DNA from: Caldilineaceae bacterium SB0661_bin_32
GTDB taxonomy: Bacteria; Chloroflexota; Anaerolineae; Caldilineales; Caldilineaceae
NCBI GenBank assembly: GCA_009841235.1
Contig: VXMH01000036.1
Span: 1-64,000 of the forward strand
Length of the DNA stretch: 64,000 nucleotides
Direction: 5' to 3'
The notes below the pieces were generated by a model. That model was not told the origin of the DNA, made no database searches, and worked only from the letters and a program-made list of their open reading frames with translations. The position numbers were made by a program, and so were the translations under genes. Below, piece by piece: positions 1 to 9,972 of the stretch (the stretch's first letter is position 1; every line of letters starts with the position of its first letter).

Positions 1-45
1 CCCCTTTTTTTTTTTCCAGCCCTACCCTGATACCCCGATTGCCGG

Positions 46-939
46 TTGTCTCGTGGGCTCGGTGTTGTGTATATCCGACCGGCGGCGCCGGGGGGGGGGG
101 CGCGGGTGCGGTGGGCGGACGTGGACGTGGAGAGCGGCACGCTGGATATGGAGGATGTGCGGAGGCAGATCGGGCCGTGCACGAAGATGGTTGCGGTCGG
201 TTACGCCAGCAACGCGACGGGGACGATCAATGACGTGGGCAGGATCATCGGGTGGGCCGGGGAGGTGGGCGCGCTGACGTTTGTGGATGCGGTCCAGTAT
301 GCGCCGCACGGGTTGATCGACGTGCGGGGGCTGGGGTGCGATTTCCTGGCGTGCTCGTCGTACAAGTTTTTCGGGCCGCACAGCGGGCAGCTTTACGGCA
401 GGCGGGAACATTTGGAGGGGCTGGAGGCTTACCGGGTGCGGCCGGCGGGGGACAGGCCGCCGGACAAGTGGGAGACGGGCACGCAGAATCATGAGGGGAT
501 GGCGGGGGTGACGGCGGCGGTAGACTATTTGGCTGGGCTGGGCGTTGCGTATGGCGGGGCAAAGCCCGCGGATAGCCGGAGGCGGAAGCTAGTCGCGGCC
601 TGGTCGGTTGTCGGCGCGTATGAACGGATGCTGACGGAGCGGCTGATCACGGATTTGCTGAGCGTGCCGGGCATCCGAATTTTCGGTCTGACGGAGCGGG
701 GGGACTGGGACAAGAGGGTGGCGACGGTCTCGCTGCGGAAGCAGGGGACGACGCCGGAGCAGCTGGCGCGGGCGCTGGCGGAGGAGAATATTTTTGCGTG
801 GAACGGCACCTTTTACGCGCAGGCGGTGAGCGAGAGGATGGGTGTGGAGGAGAGCGGGGGCTGGCTGCGGCTGGGTCTGGCGCACTATAACACGGTGGAG
901 GAGATTGAGCGGTGCGTGCGGGTATTGGAGGGGGTCTGA
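46..939 (+). CDS. Cysteine desulfurase-like aminotransferase (VC1184-type), 5' end missing
   Basis: This is a fold-type I PLP enzyme of the class V aminotransferase group, closest in pattern to the cysteine desulfurase-like VC1184 family. Visible family motifs are FVDAVQYAPHG, the PLP-lysine motif CSSYKFFGPH and WETGTQNHEG. The N-terminal third (about 120 residues, including part of the PLP site) is absent. Family similarity starts only at about base 97, just after a run of ten or more G. Upstream, a TGA at 28-30 closes the frame and the sequence begins with poly-C/poly-T. The TTG at 46 is therefore only the first possible codon, not a credible start. Either the gene is truncated at a contig edge or the first 100 bases are wrong. 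The exact substrate cannot be told. Confidence 0.75.
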   Translation: MSRGLGVVYIRPAAPGGGARVRWADVDVESGTLDMEDVRRQIGPCTKMVAVGYASNATGTINDVGRIIGWAGEVGALTFVDAVQYAPHGLIDVRGLGCDFLACSSYKFFGPHSGQLYGRREHLEGLEAYRVRPAGDRPPDKWETGTQNHEGMAGVTAAVDYLAGLGVAYGGAKPADSRRRKLVAAWSVVGAYERMLTERLITDLLSVPGIRIFGLTERGDWDKRVATVSLRKQGTTPEQLARALAEENIFAWNGTFYAQAVSERMGVEESGGWLRLGLAHYNTVEEIERCVRVLEGV

Positions 940-1031
940 ACGGCAGTGGTCGGTGGCTTGAGACGGCAAAGGGAGCGGTGTAGTTTTTGTGCGTTTCGCA
1001 TTGGACGGGATGCGTAGGATCATCGTGGGCA

Positions 1032-1045
1032 AATTCATATGAATT
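1032..1045. promoter_or_regulatory. 14-bp perfect palindrome upstream of dnaK
   Basis: AATTCATATGAATT reads identically on both strands, 157 bases before the dnaK start and about 40 bases upstream of a TATAAT box. It could be an operator. The HrcA/CIRCE consensus (TTAGCACTC-N9-GAGTGCTAA) is not present in this leader, so if it is regulatory the factor is a different one. Confidence 0.35.
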
Positions 1046-1083
1046 GCTAATACTCGCCCAATACCATACTTACAGAAGTTTTT

Positions 1084-1089
1084 TATAAT
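1084..1089 (+). promoter_or_regulatory. Possible -10 box of the dnaK promoter
   Basis: A TATAAT hexamer lies 112 bases before the dnaK start in an AT-rich pocket of an otherwise GC-rich region. No convincing -35 hexamer lies 16-18 bases upstream, so the assignment is tentative. Confidence 0.35.
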
Positions 1090-1201
1090 GGATAGGGTAT
1101 CAGGTGAATAGTGAAGAATAGTTCATAAATGGCGTCATGGACTGGGTTGCCGCGGACCGGACGGGCGCCCAGCATCATTTCGTACAGGAGGCTAAGGACA
1201 G

Positions 1202-3112
<1,911 letters not shown>

Positions 3113-3166
3113 GCTACGACCTGAACCAGGAATTTCGACCTGGGCGCAGTAACGATATGAGGAAGA

Positions 3167-3193
3167 GAAACCGGGCGCCCTGTGCCCGGTTTC
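3167..3193 (+). terminator. Hairpin between dnaK and the dnaJ-like gene
   Basis: A perfect 10-bp stem (GAAACCGGGC at 3167-3176 with GCCCGGTTTC at 3184-3193) has a 7-base loop. No clear T-run follows, so it may attenuate or protect the dnaK mRNA end rather than fully terminate. Confidence 0.5.
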
Positions 3194-3302
3194 GCGTCCT
3201 TCGAGTTGGATCAGTTGTCAGTTGACGGCGTGCCAGCGTTGGTTTCACGCGGCGCAAGCGGGGTGTGTGAGATAGAGGCCAAATAGAGCGGAGAACGGAT
3301 CA

Positions 3303-4253
3303 GTGGACTACAGGGACTACTACGCAGTGCTGGGCGTGCGCCGCAAGGCGAGCGCCGATGACATCAAGAAGGCGTATCGCAAGCTGGCGCGCAAGTATCA
3401 TCCCGATGTCAACAGCGGCGATGCGGCTGCCGAACAGAAGTTCAAAGAGATCAGTGAGGCCTATGCTGTCCTGTCTGACGATACGAAGCGGCGGACGTAC
3501 GACAAGTTTGGCGCGCAGTGGAAGCAGTACGAGCAGAGCGGGCAGAATTTCGATTGGTCTCAATGGTACAATGCCGGCGGCGCGGAGCGTCAGCAGGGCC
3601 GGGCGGTGAGTCCTGAGGAGTTTGAGCAGATGTTCGGGAGCATCGCGGGCGGGGGCAGCTCATTTTCTGATTTCTTTCAGCAGCTTTTTGGCGGCGGGCC
3701 GGCGCAGACGCGCAAAGCATCCCGGCAGACGCATCATCCCAGTTTCGGCCGTCCCAACAGCGACCAGACGGTTCCGGTAGAGATCGCGCTGGAAGAGGCG
3801 TTCACGGGGACGAAGCGGACGGTGCAGCAGGGCGATTCCCGGTTCGAGGTGACGATTCCGGCCGGGGTCAAGACGGGCTCGAAGGTGCGGGCGGGCGACC
3901 TGATCATGACCGTGTCCGTTCAGCCGCACAAGGATTTTGAGGTGGCTGGAACGGACTTGCGCACGAGGGCGCCGGTGGACCTTTTTTGCGCGCTCCTTGG
4001 AGGCGAGGCGCGCGTCCCGACCATGCAGGGCGCGGTGGCGCTGACGATCCCGCCGGATACACAGAACGGGAAGGTTTTCCGGTTGAAAGGGCAGGGAATG
4101 CCGGACGTGAAAGACAACAGGAATCGGGGAGACTTGCTGGTGGAGGTGGTGGTAGAACTGCCCGTGCCTCTCAGTGGGGAAGCGAAGCGGCTTGTCGAGA
4201 GTTTGCAGCGAGAAGCGCCGGGTGTGAATTCGCCGCAGCAGAGGCATTGGTAG
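3303..4253 (+). CDS. DnaJ/CbpA-type co-chaperone without zinc finger
   Basis: J-domain co-chaperone expected to stimulate the ATPase of the upstream DnaK. The J domain occupies residues 1-70 with the HPD motif in KYHPDVN. A Gly/Ser/Gln-rich linker follows (about 80-150), then the two beta-barrel substrate-binding domains (about 155-300), ending in the family-typical KGQGMP and [12 protein letters not shown]. There is no CxxCxGxG zinc-finger region, so it is a type II (CbpA/DjlA-like) rather than classical DnaJ. The GTG start at 3303 is supported by GGAG at 3290-3293. It ends two bases before the GTG of the peptidase gene, suggesting coupled translation. Confidence 0.93.
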   Translation: MDYRDYYAVLGVRRKASADDIKKAYRKLARKYHPDVNSGDAAAEQKFKEISEAYAVLSDDTKRRTYDKFGAQWKQYEQSGQNFDWSQWYNAGGAERQQGRAVSPEEFEQMFGSIAGGGSSFSDFFQQLFGGGPAQTRKASRQTHHPSFGRPNSDQTVPVEIALEEAFTGTKRTVQQGDSRFEVTIPAGVKTGSKVRAGDLIMTVSVQPHKDFEVAGTDLRTRAPVDLFCALLGGEARVPTMQGAVALTIPPDTQNGKVFRLKGQGMPDVKDNRNRGDLLVEVVVELPVPLSGEAKRLVESLQREAPGVNSPQQRHW

Positions 4254-4255
4254 AT

Positions 4256-5926
4256 GTGACTGAACGGAAACGCGGGGGCGGGCGCCGGGCGCAACTCCGT
4301 TACGTTGTTTTGTTAGCCGTCGCGCTGGCGTTGTCTGCCGTGCTGGCAGCTTGTGAAAGAGAGGCGAATCCGACATCTGACGAACCTGAAGTCACCGTCC
4401 TTGCGCCAACCCCGTCAGCGACAGTTGCCCCTGCGACCTTTACACCAGAGCCGACAGCCCCGCCGCCTACGCCCACACAGGTCCCACAAGCAGTAGAGGA
4501 ACCGCCTCCTTTTCCGACGCCGGATATTGATCTGACCGACTATTCGATCTACGGCGAGACGCTGCTGGAGGCTTTTGCCGAGGATGCGGGCCGGCTGCCT
4601 GACGCGCCACACTATTTTATTCAGGTCCGCCTTCTGCCGGGGGAAGTTCCGAGCCTGGAAGGTGTACAACGTGTGCGGATTACGAATCAGGAGGAGACCA
4701 GCCTCACCGAGCTTTATTTCCGGCTGTATCCCAATTTGCCTGCCTACGGCGGCGCGGCGGAGGTGAGCCGGGCGCTGGTTGACGGGAAGGCCGCGACGGT
4801 TGGGGATCTTTTCGACGGTACGGCTGTGTTTATCCCGCTTGAAGGCGGTCTGTCTCCGGGGGCCACAACGGATGTGACGCTCTGGTTTCGGGCGACGCTG
4901 CCGACGCAGGTGAACGCCGGTACGGCGGGGGCGGGCCTGTACGGGTTTGTGGAAGGCGTCTACGATCTGGCCGGCTTTTACCCCACGCTGGCTGTCTATG
5001 ACCACAGGGGTTGGGACCTGGACGCCGGCGCCCGTTTCGGTGACTCGCTCTTTGCGGACAGCGGCTACTACCAGGTGGAGCTTACTGTGCCTGAGGCGCT
5101 GACGGTGGTTGCGAGCGGCTCGACAGTGGCGCGGGAACCCAATGATGACAGGACGACTCTGTGGCGAATAGCAGCAGGGCCAGTGCGCTCCTTTTATGCG
5201 GCCGTGACCGACCGCTGGGAGGCGATCAGTGAGGAGGTGGACGGGATCACGGTCAATTCGTACTATCCGGTTGGGGGGCTGGCATCTGCGCAGACGGCAC
5301 TGGGCCATACAACGGGCAGCCTGGCGGTCTTTAACCGCATGTTCGGTCATTATCCGTATCGCGAGTTGGATGTTGTACCGCTGCCGACAACGGCGTTTGG
5401 GATGGAGCATGCCGGGCTGCTTGCGCTGGCGGCGAGCTTTTACACGGAGGCTGGAGGCGGTTTCGGCATTGCTACGCCCCACGAGGTTGCCCACCAGTGG
5501 TTTTTCAATCTGATTGGTAACGACCAGCCGGATGAGCCGTGGCTGGACGAGTCAGTTGCCAATTATGCAGTCTATCTGTATTACGAAGCAGTGGACTGGC
5601 CGCAGATGCAGACCGCGTTGCTGGAGAATGTTTTCCGATACCGCTACGATGCGGCGCGGAATCTGGGGATTGACAGGCCGGTGAGCGGCGCCGTCGCCGG
5701 GTTCGATCAGAGCAATTACATCAACATCATATATAGTAAAGGACCGTTGTTCCTGCACGCCGTGCGTGAACGCATCGGGGACGAGGCGTTCTTTGCGGCT
5801 CTGCTGGACTATGTGCAGAGTTATCGCTACGGGATCGCCTATGCCGAGGATCTTCTGGACGTTTTTCGGCGTCACAGCGGCACACCAATCGATGATCTTA
5901 TCGCTTTCTGGATTTACGGAGAGTGA
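4256..5926 (+). CDS. M1-family metallopeptidase, predicted lipoprotein
   Basis: Zinc aminopeptidase-like protein, 556 residues, probably anchored outside the cytoplasmic membrane. From GTG 4256 it has a basic N-terminus, a hydrophobic segment and a lipobox LAAC near residue 30, followed by a Thr/Pro-rich linker. The catalytic block has HEVAH at 409-413, and a downstream Glu at 432 completes HExxH-x18-E. The upstream GMEHA sequence replaces the classical GAMEN exopeptidase motif. The open frame continues upstream inside the dnaJ-like gene, but that extension has no coding sense and would hide the signal sequence. Location directly after the chaperones hints at co-transcription. Substrates are unknown. 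Confidence 0.9.
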   Translation: MTERKRGGGRRAQLRYVVLLAVALALSAVLAACEREANPTSDEPEVTVLAPTPSATVAPATFTPEPTAPPPTPTQVPQAVEEPPPFPTPDIDLTDYSIYGETLLEAFAEDAGRLPDAPHYFIQVRLLPGEVPSLEGVQRVRITNQEETSLTELYFRLYPNLPAYGGAAEVSRALVDGKAATVGDLFDGTAVFIPLEGGLSPGATTDVTLWFRATLPTQVNAGTAGAGLYGFVEGVYDLAGFYPTLAVYDHRGWDLDAGARFGDSLFADSGYYQVELTVPEALTVVASGSTVAREPNDDRTTLWRIAAGPVRSFYAAVTDRWEAISEEVDGITVNSYYPVGGLASAQTALGHTTGSLAVFNRMFGHYPYRELDVVPLPTTAFGMEHAGLLALAASFYTEAGGGFGIATPHEVAHQWFFNLIGNDQPDEPWLDESVANYAVYLYYEAVDWPQMQTALLENVFRYRYDAARNLGIDRPVSGAVAGFDQSNYINIIYSKGPLFLHAVRERIGDEAFFAALLDYVQSYRYGIAYAEDLLDVFRRHSGTPIDDLIAFWIYGE

Positions 5927-5937
5927 CGAAACAGTAG

Positions 5938-6747
5938 ATGAAAGAGTTTCCCCTTGCCTCTCTGCGGCGGCGCTGGCTTGACCGCGCCGCTGACATTCTT
6001 GCCCAACAGGAACACCGCCGCTGGCCGCTGCCCGTTCGTTCGTGGTTCATGTTTCAGTCGTGGCAGGACCTCCTGTTTGCCCACTGGCCCATGCCTGCGC
6101 CTCAGATCGAAAAACTGTTGCCAGATGGGCTGGCGCTAGATACGTACGCGGGTGAGGCGTGGGTGACGGTTGTCCCTTTTCGTATGCACGGCGTGCGGCA
6201 GCGGTTTACGCCGGCGGCGCCGTGGGTTTCTTCTTTTCCGGAACTAAACGTGCGTACTCACGTAAAGGGTAGCAACAGGGAGGAGCCGCGACCGGGCGTG
6301 TTCTTTTTCAGCCTGGATGCGGGCAACCCGCTGGCGGTGGCGATGGCGCGGAAGTTCTATCATCTGCCTTATTTTCGGGCGCAGATGGCGTGCAGGGTCC
6401 GAGATGACGGCATTCGCTATACCAGCCGACGCACACACAGAGGCGCGCCGGAGGCAGAGTTCAGGGCAGTCTACCGGCCGACAGGTCCGGTCTATCCGGC
6501 GGCGCCCGACTCGTTGGAGCAGTGGCTGGTCGAGAGGTACTGTCTTTACAGTGTGGACAGCAGGGGGCGCATCTATCGGGGTGAGATCCACCACCGTCCC
6601 TGGCCGCTTCAGCCGGCCGAAGCGGAGTTCGAGCGCAATTGGGTCGCGCAGGCGCACGGGGTGTTTCTGCCGGATACGGAGCCTTTGCTCCACTTTGCCA
6701 AGCGGCTGGACGTGTTGACCTGGCGAATAGAGGAAGTTAATACATGA
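5938..6747 (+). CDS. DUF2071 (YqjF-like) protein
   Basis: A 269-residue protein with the DUF2071/YqjF pattern. The segment with FAHWPMP and LLPDGLALDTYAGEAWVTVVPF (about residues 41-85) is followed by the family SFPELNVRTHV block and a conserved FFSLDA region. The biochemical role of the family is unknown; it adopts an acetoacetate-decarboxylase-like fold in predictions. The start lies 11 bases after the peptidase gene and its stop overlaps the ATG of the next gene (ATGA), so the three are probably one transcript. Confidence 0.85.
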   Translation: MKEFPLASLRRRWLDRAADILAQQEHRRWPLPVRSWFMFQSWQDLLFAHWPMPAPQIEKLLPDGLALDTYAGEAWVTVVPFRMHGVRQRFTPAAPWVSSFPELNVRTHVKGSNREEPRPGVFFFSLDAGNPLAVAMARKFYHLPYFRAQMACRVRDDGIRYTSRRTHRGAPEAEFRAVYRPTGPVYPAAPDSLEQWLVERYCLYSVDSRGRIYRGEIHHRPWPLQPAEAEFERNWVAQAHGVFLPDTEPLLHFAKRLDVLTWRIEEVNT

Positions 6748-7532
6748 ACCCTATTTCCGAGATATTCGATACAGTTTTGAATCTGCTGCGCAGCGAGGGA
6801 TTGCAGGAGTGGGGCGTCTGGAGCTATCCATTGCTGACTGTTCTGGTTATTCTGGAGGGGCGAGTCGTTACGCTGCTGGCTGCGGTGGCGGCTTCGTTGG
6901 GGTATATGCGGCTGCCGCTGGTGATGGTCTGCGCGATCGTTGGCGGCATCGTTGCGGACGGTCTATGGTACCTTCTAGGGTACAAGTATGGGAGTGGACC
7001 TATTTTGCGCTTTGGCCGCTGGCTGGGGCTGCGGCGTCATCATTTGGAACAGCTGCAGTCGGAGATGCGGGAGAGCGGGCCGAGGCTCCTGTTCGCGGCC
7101 AAGGCCTTCTCTGTGCTTGTGATTCCGGTGCTGGTGGCGGCGGGGATGGCTCGTGTGCCATTCCGGCGCTGGTTTCCAATTGTCTTGCTGGGTGAGCTGA
7201 TCTGGGTACCGGCGCTGGCTGTCATCGGTTATCAGACAACGGAGGTGGCGCGCCGTGTGGAGTTGGGCCTGCACTATCTGCCCCTGGCAGGCGGCCTGGC
7301 GCTGTTGATCCTGATGGCGGCGGCGGCGCGGCGTCTGAAAGCCGGCCGCGTGGTGGAGAAGGCTGCACAGCCAGCGCTCGCCGGGGGAAGGAAACGTTCG
7401 GTTTCTGCGCCCGGCGCGTACGCTGCCGCTCTGGCCGCGGCGGTGCAGACCCCTCAAGATGGCGAGGAGCAGGGAAAGAGAAGAGAGGGGCAAGGAGCGA
7501 GCGCTTCTTCACTTCTCGCGCCTCTAAGTTGA
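6744..7532 (+). CDS. DedA/VTT-family membrane protein
   Basis: Integral membrane protein of the DedA (SNARE-associated/VTT) superfamily, thought to act in lipid flipping or membrane homeostasis. Hydrophobic segments span about residues 24-50, 52-78, 118-140, 145-165 and 172-195. The family re-entrant motif appears as the G-x-x-x-D stretch in VGGIVADGLWYLLGY, and an RF(x)nG-type block follows. The last 60 residues are an Ala/Gly-rich polar tail without recognisable domain. The start overlaps the upstream stop (ATGA). Confidence 0.85.
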   Translation: MNPISEIFDTVLNLLRSEGLQEWGVWSYPLLTVLVILEGRVVTLLAAVAASLGYMRLPLVMVCAIVGGIVADGLWYLLGYKYGSGPILRFGRWLGLRRHHLEQLQSEMRESGPRLLFAAKAFSVLVIPVLVAAGMARVPFRRWFPIVLLGELIWVPALAVIGYQTTEVARRVELGLHYLPLAGGLALLILMAAAARRLKAGRVVEKAAQPALAGGRKRSVSAPGAYAAALAAAVQTPQDGEEQGKRREGQGASASSLLAPLS

Positions 7533-7661
7533 ATTGGGGATTTACTTACGATACTAACCATCAGGTTTATTCGGGCCAAGATGGTCTGGCGGTCGAGCCA
7601 AGTCTGATTGCTCGGCCGTTTTCGATGCGATCCGACTACGTTCAGGCAGACCTGAGAACTA

Positions 7662-7693
7662 AAGACCTGATGCTGCGGGCATCAGGTCTTTTT
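7662..7693 (+). terminator. Rho-independent terminator
   Basis: An 11-bp perfect stem (AAGACCTGATG at 7662-7672, CATCAGGTCTT at 7680-7690) with a 7-base loop runs into five consecutive T. It lies 130 bases after the DedA-like gene and probably ends the dnaK-to-dedA transcription block. Confidence 0.85.
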
Positions 7694-7872
7694 GACCTAG
7701 CCAAAGAACGGCGCAATGTCGTAAACGTGGGTGTATCCCAGATTTGGGGTGGGAACAGTCTGGTAGGGAATTGATGGCGGCGGTGGGTGGGATTGTCTAC
7801 GGGTTTTTGGAGAGACGCAGGGCAGGCGCCAAGCATGGCCTTATCGGGAGCTCCGTCAATTGGGAGGGCAGA

Positions 7873-7893
7873 GGGCAGGCCCAAGGCCTGCCC
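7873..7893. repeat. REP-like GGGCAGGC/GCCTGCCC palindrome
   Basis: GGGCAGGC, five bases, then GCCTGCCC, followed by CTACCGG. Short intergenic palindromes of the form GTAGGGGC-stem-GCCCCTAC are familiar from many Chloroflexota and cyanobacterial genomes as dispersed repeats. Only one copy is evident in this window, so its repeat status is inferred from resemblance. Confidence 0.5.
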
Positions 7894-8206
7894 CTACCGG
7901 AACTTTGAGGGGGAAGGTGGAGGCGGCGCTTCTGCTGCCTCAGAGTCGATTACGGACCGGTCATCGTTATGTCGCTGCCATAGGTTTGGGAGAGCTCATC
8001 CCCATTTTGGGATGCACCCTTGACATGGTGTGGGCGGTGGTGGGACGATTTCCAAGGACAGGCTATTGTACACGCCTCCGGTCAGCTACGCGGGGTGAGG
8101 GCGTGGCGACCATTCTCGAAGGTTGGGGCCCTGAAAAGAAGCCTTGAAACCGGCACGAATTCTGAGGAGAATTTTGGCCGAGAATGTTGGAAGGAGGGCC
8201 ATTTCT

Positions 8207-9187
8207 GTGCTAGTCTGCCGCATGGCGAATGAGACGCGTATCCGTTTGGGCTTTCCCGTCAAGGTGCTGGGCGCGGCGGGGTTGCGCTCGCACGACAGCC
8301 GGCGCTGGCAGAACCAACCCCACCTGAGCGTAAGTCTGGTCTATCTGCGCGACATTTTTCTCTATCTGGAGCGAAGTGCGATCCGGTTTTATCGAATGGC
8401 GGGGCAGCTTGCCCCCTATCTGACCCACCCTGATCTGCCGGCGTTCCACGGTCAATTGGAGGAGTGTTCGACGGAGCTGGCTGCGATTGGGGATATGGCG
8501 CGGCAGCAGCGGGTGCGCTTGACGCTGCATCCGGGGTTCTACGTGCAGTTGAGCCACCCGGACCCGGAGCTGGCGGCGCGGTCGAGCCGGGAGCTGGCCG
8601 CCGCGACCGCTTTGCTGGATGGGATGGGTCTGGACGCGGCCAGCGTGGTTGTCGTTCACGTGGGGGGCGGGCACGAGAACGTACCGGCGGCACTGGACCG
8701 GTTCGCGCGTACGGCCAATTTGCTGCCAGACGGAGTGCGGAGGCGCCTGGTATTGGAAAACGGAGACCGGCAGTTCAGTCTGCGTGACGTGCTGTGGGTT
8801 CACCGGCGGACGGGAATCCCGGTGGTCCTGGATACGCTGCACCACCGGTGCCACAATCCGGATGCAATCCCGCAGCTGGATGCGCTGAAGATTGCACTGG
8901 CGACCTGGCCGGAGGACATATGTCCGAAGATTCACGTGAGCAGCCCGCGTACGGCGGTGCGAACACTCTTTCGCGATGGCGAGGCCCGCGTACAGATGCC
9001 GCTGGCGCATCAGCACAGCGACTTTCTGCACCCGTTTGAAGTGATCGACCTGCTGCAGGCGGCGGTCTCGGCACAGTTGCGGTCGTTTGACGTGATGCTG
9101 GAGGCCAAGGGGAAGGATGTCGCGTTGTTGCGGCTGCGGGAGCAGATCGGCAGGTATGCGCCTGAGCTGGCGAGGCAGGTGCATTAA
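8207..9187 (+). CDS. uvsE: UV damage endonuclease (UvsE/UvdE family)
   Basis: TIM-barrel, metal-dependent endonuclease that nicks DNA 5' of UV photoproducts, initiating an alternative excision repair. Conserved family features are visible: RIRLGFPVKVLG at the N-terminus, LHPGFYVQL, VVVHVGGGHEN, the metal-site block LVLENGD and VLDTLHHRCHN, and HVSSPR near residue 245. The GTG at 8207 is preferred because GGAGG lies at 8193-8197 with nine bases of spacing; ATG 8222 is the alternative. The gene after it starts 17 bases downstream. Confidence 0.88.
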   Translation: MLVCRMANETRIRLGFPVKVLGAAGLRSHDSRRWQNQPHLSVSLVYLRDIFLYLERSAIRFYRMAGQLAPYLTHPDLPAFHGQLEECSTELAAIGDMARQQRVRLTLHPGFYVQLSHPDPELAARSSRELAAATALLDGMGLDAASVVVVHVGGGHENVPAALDRFARTANLLPDGVRRRLVLENGDRQFSLRDVLWVHRRTGIPVVLDTLHHRCHNPDAIPQLDALKIALATWPEDICPKIHVSSPRTAVRTLFRDGEARVQMPLAHQHSDFLHPFEVIDLLQAAVSAQLRSFDVMLEAKGKDVALLRLREQIGRYAPELARQVH

Positions 9188-9204
9188 GGAGTAACGGCGG
9201 GGAT

Positions 9205-9945
9205 ATGTCCCAAGAATATACAGACCCCTATCATCTCAAGCGGACGGTGCTGGTCGCGGTCGTCAACAACCGGGCGGACCTGCGGCGGGCGGCGTCTGAG
9301 GGCTGGTATCGGATTCCGCAGAGGCGGGCGCCGCGGCGGGTCGGCGCCGACTATCTGGCCTTCTATCAGACGAGCGCTTTCGGGAGCGAAACGGAGGCGC
9401 GGACGATCAGCTACTATGCGGCAGTCCGCCGCTATCAGCTGCTTGCGCGCGCGGAGCTGATGCCGGAGGAGGCGGACCATGCGCGGGCGGAGGAGTACTA
9501 TTTCCGCATTGAGCTCGGGCCGTTGATGCGTTTGGCGCAGCCGGTCCCGGCAACTACGTTCAAGCGGCTGACCTTTATCCACACGACGCTGGAGCGTCTG
9601 TTGAGCGCGAAGGACGTAAAGGAGCTGAGGCTGGAGGGAGAGCCGTTCCAGGCGTTGTGGAGCGCGCTGCGGGCGAGCCGACTGCGGCCGCTACCCAACC
9701 GGTTGGCGGGAGAGTGGCCGGTGGACATCGCGTTGCGCGTGCGCAATGGGTACCTGGGCATCCGGCTTGATGAGGCCAGCGATATGCGTGAGGCGTCCGA
9801 GCCGGCAGATCGCTGGACGATACTGCGAATACCTGAGAGCCAGATTGCGGCTGACCTGGAGGGCTGCCTGCGGGCGGTCGGGGCGGCGCTGGTGGATCTG
9901 GGCGGTTCGCTGGACGCGAAGCCGGGACGGGAGATTGCGCTGTAG
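9205..9945 (+). CDS. DUF559-associated protein with degenerate nuclease-like C-terminus
   Basis: A 246-residue protein with no sure function. Residues 12-150 resemble the N-terminal module found ahead of DUF559 (Vsr-like) endonuclease domains: GWYRIP near 33, DYLAFYQTSAFG, ISYYAAV, an EYYFRIELGPL block and FKRLTFIHTT. Residues 170-240 align in pattern with a DUF559 domain (VDIALRVRNGYLGI, then WTILRIPESQI), but the loop between them is much shortened and the usual acidic IEVDG-type motif reads IRLDE. I infer a non-catalytic relic of a nuclease. It sits directly after uvsE, hinting at a DNA-related role. Confidence 0.6.
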   Translation: MSQEYTDPYHLKRTVLVAVVNNRADLRRAASEGWYRIPQRRAPRRVGADYLAFYQTSAFGSETEARTISYYAAVRRYQLLARAELMPEEADHARAEEYYFRIELGPLMRLAQPVPATTFKRLTFIHTTLERLLSAKDVKELRLEGEPFQALWSALRASRLRPLPNRLAGEWPVDIALRVRNGYLGIRLDEASDMREASEPADRWTILRIPESQIAADLEGCLRAVGAALVDLGGSLDAKPGREIAL

Positions 9946-9972
9946 CACAGGAGTGATCAGGAGAAGGTTTGT

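Larger units (their letters stand above)
7533..8206. other. Gene-poor 674-base interval
   Basis: No ORF here looks like a protein by composition or motif; the short open frames overlap the repeats and terminator. It contains an intrinsic terminator (7662-7693), a REP-like palindrome (7873-7893), a TTGACA hexamer at 8020-8025 lacking a good -10, and a short inverted repeat AATTCT-GAGG-AGAATT at 8158-8173 before the UvsE start. I see no further structure. Confidence 0.6.

Noticed and set aside
245-562. Minus-strand proline-rich open frame opposite the aminotransferase gene
   Set aside because: Shadow of a GC-rich gene; Pro/Arg/Ala repeats and no motif.
1021-1201. CIRCE/HrcA operator before dnaK
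   Set aside because: The inverted repeat TTAGCACTC-N9-GAGTGCTAA is not found; only the different 14-bp palindrome is.
3986-4255. N-terminal extension of the M1 peptidase frame into the dnaJ-like gene
   Set aside because: It would bury the lipoprotein signal; composition is that of an out-of-frame shadow.
7529-8147. Short open frames in the gene-poor gap
   Set aside because: They cross the terminator stem and palindrome, overlap each other in different frames and show no protein-like pattern.
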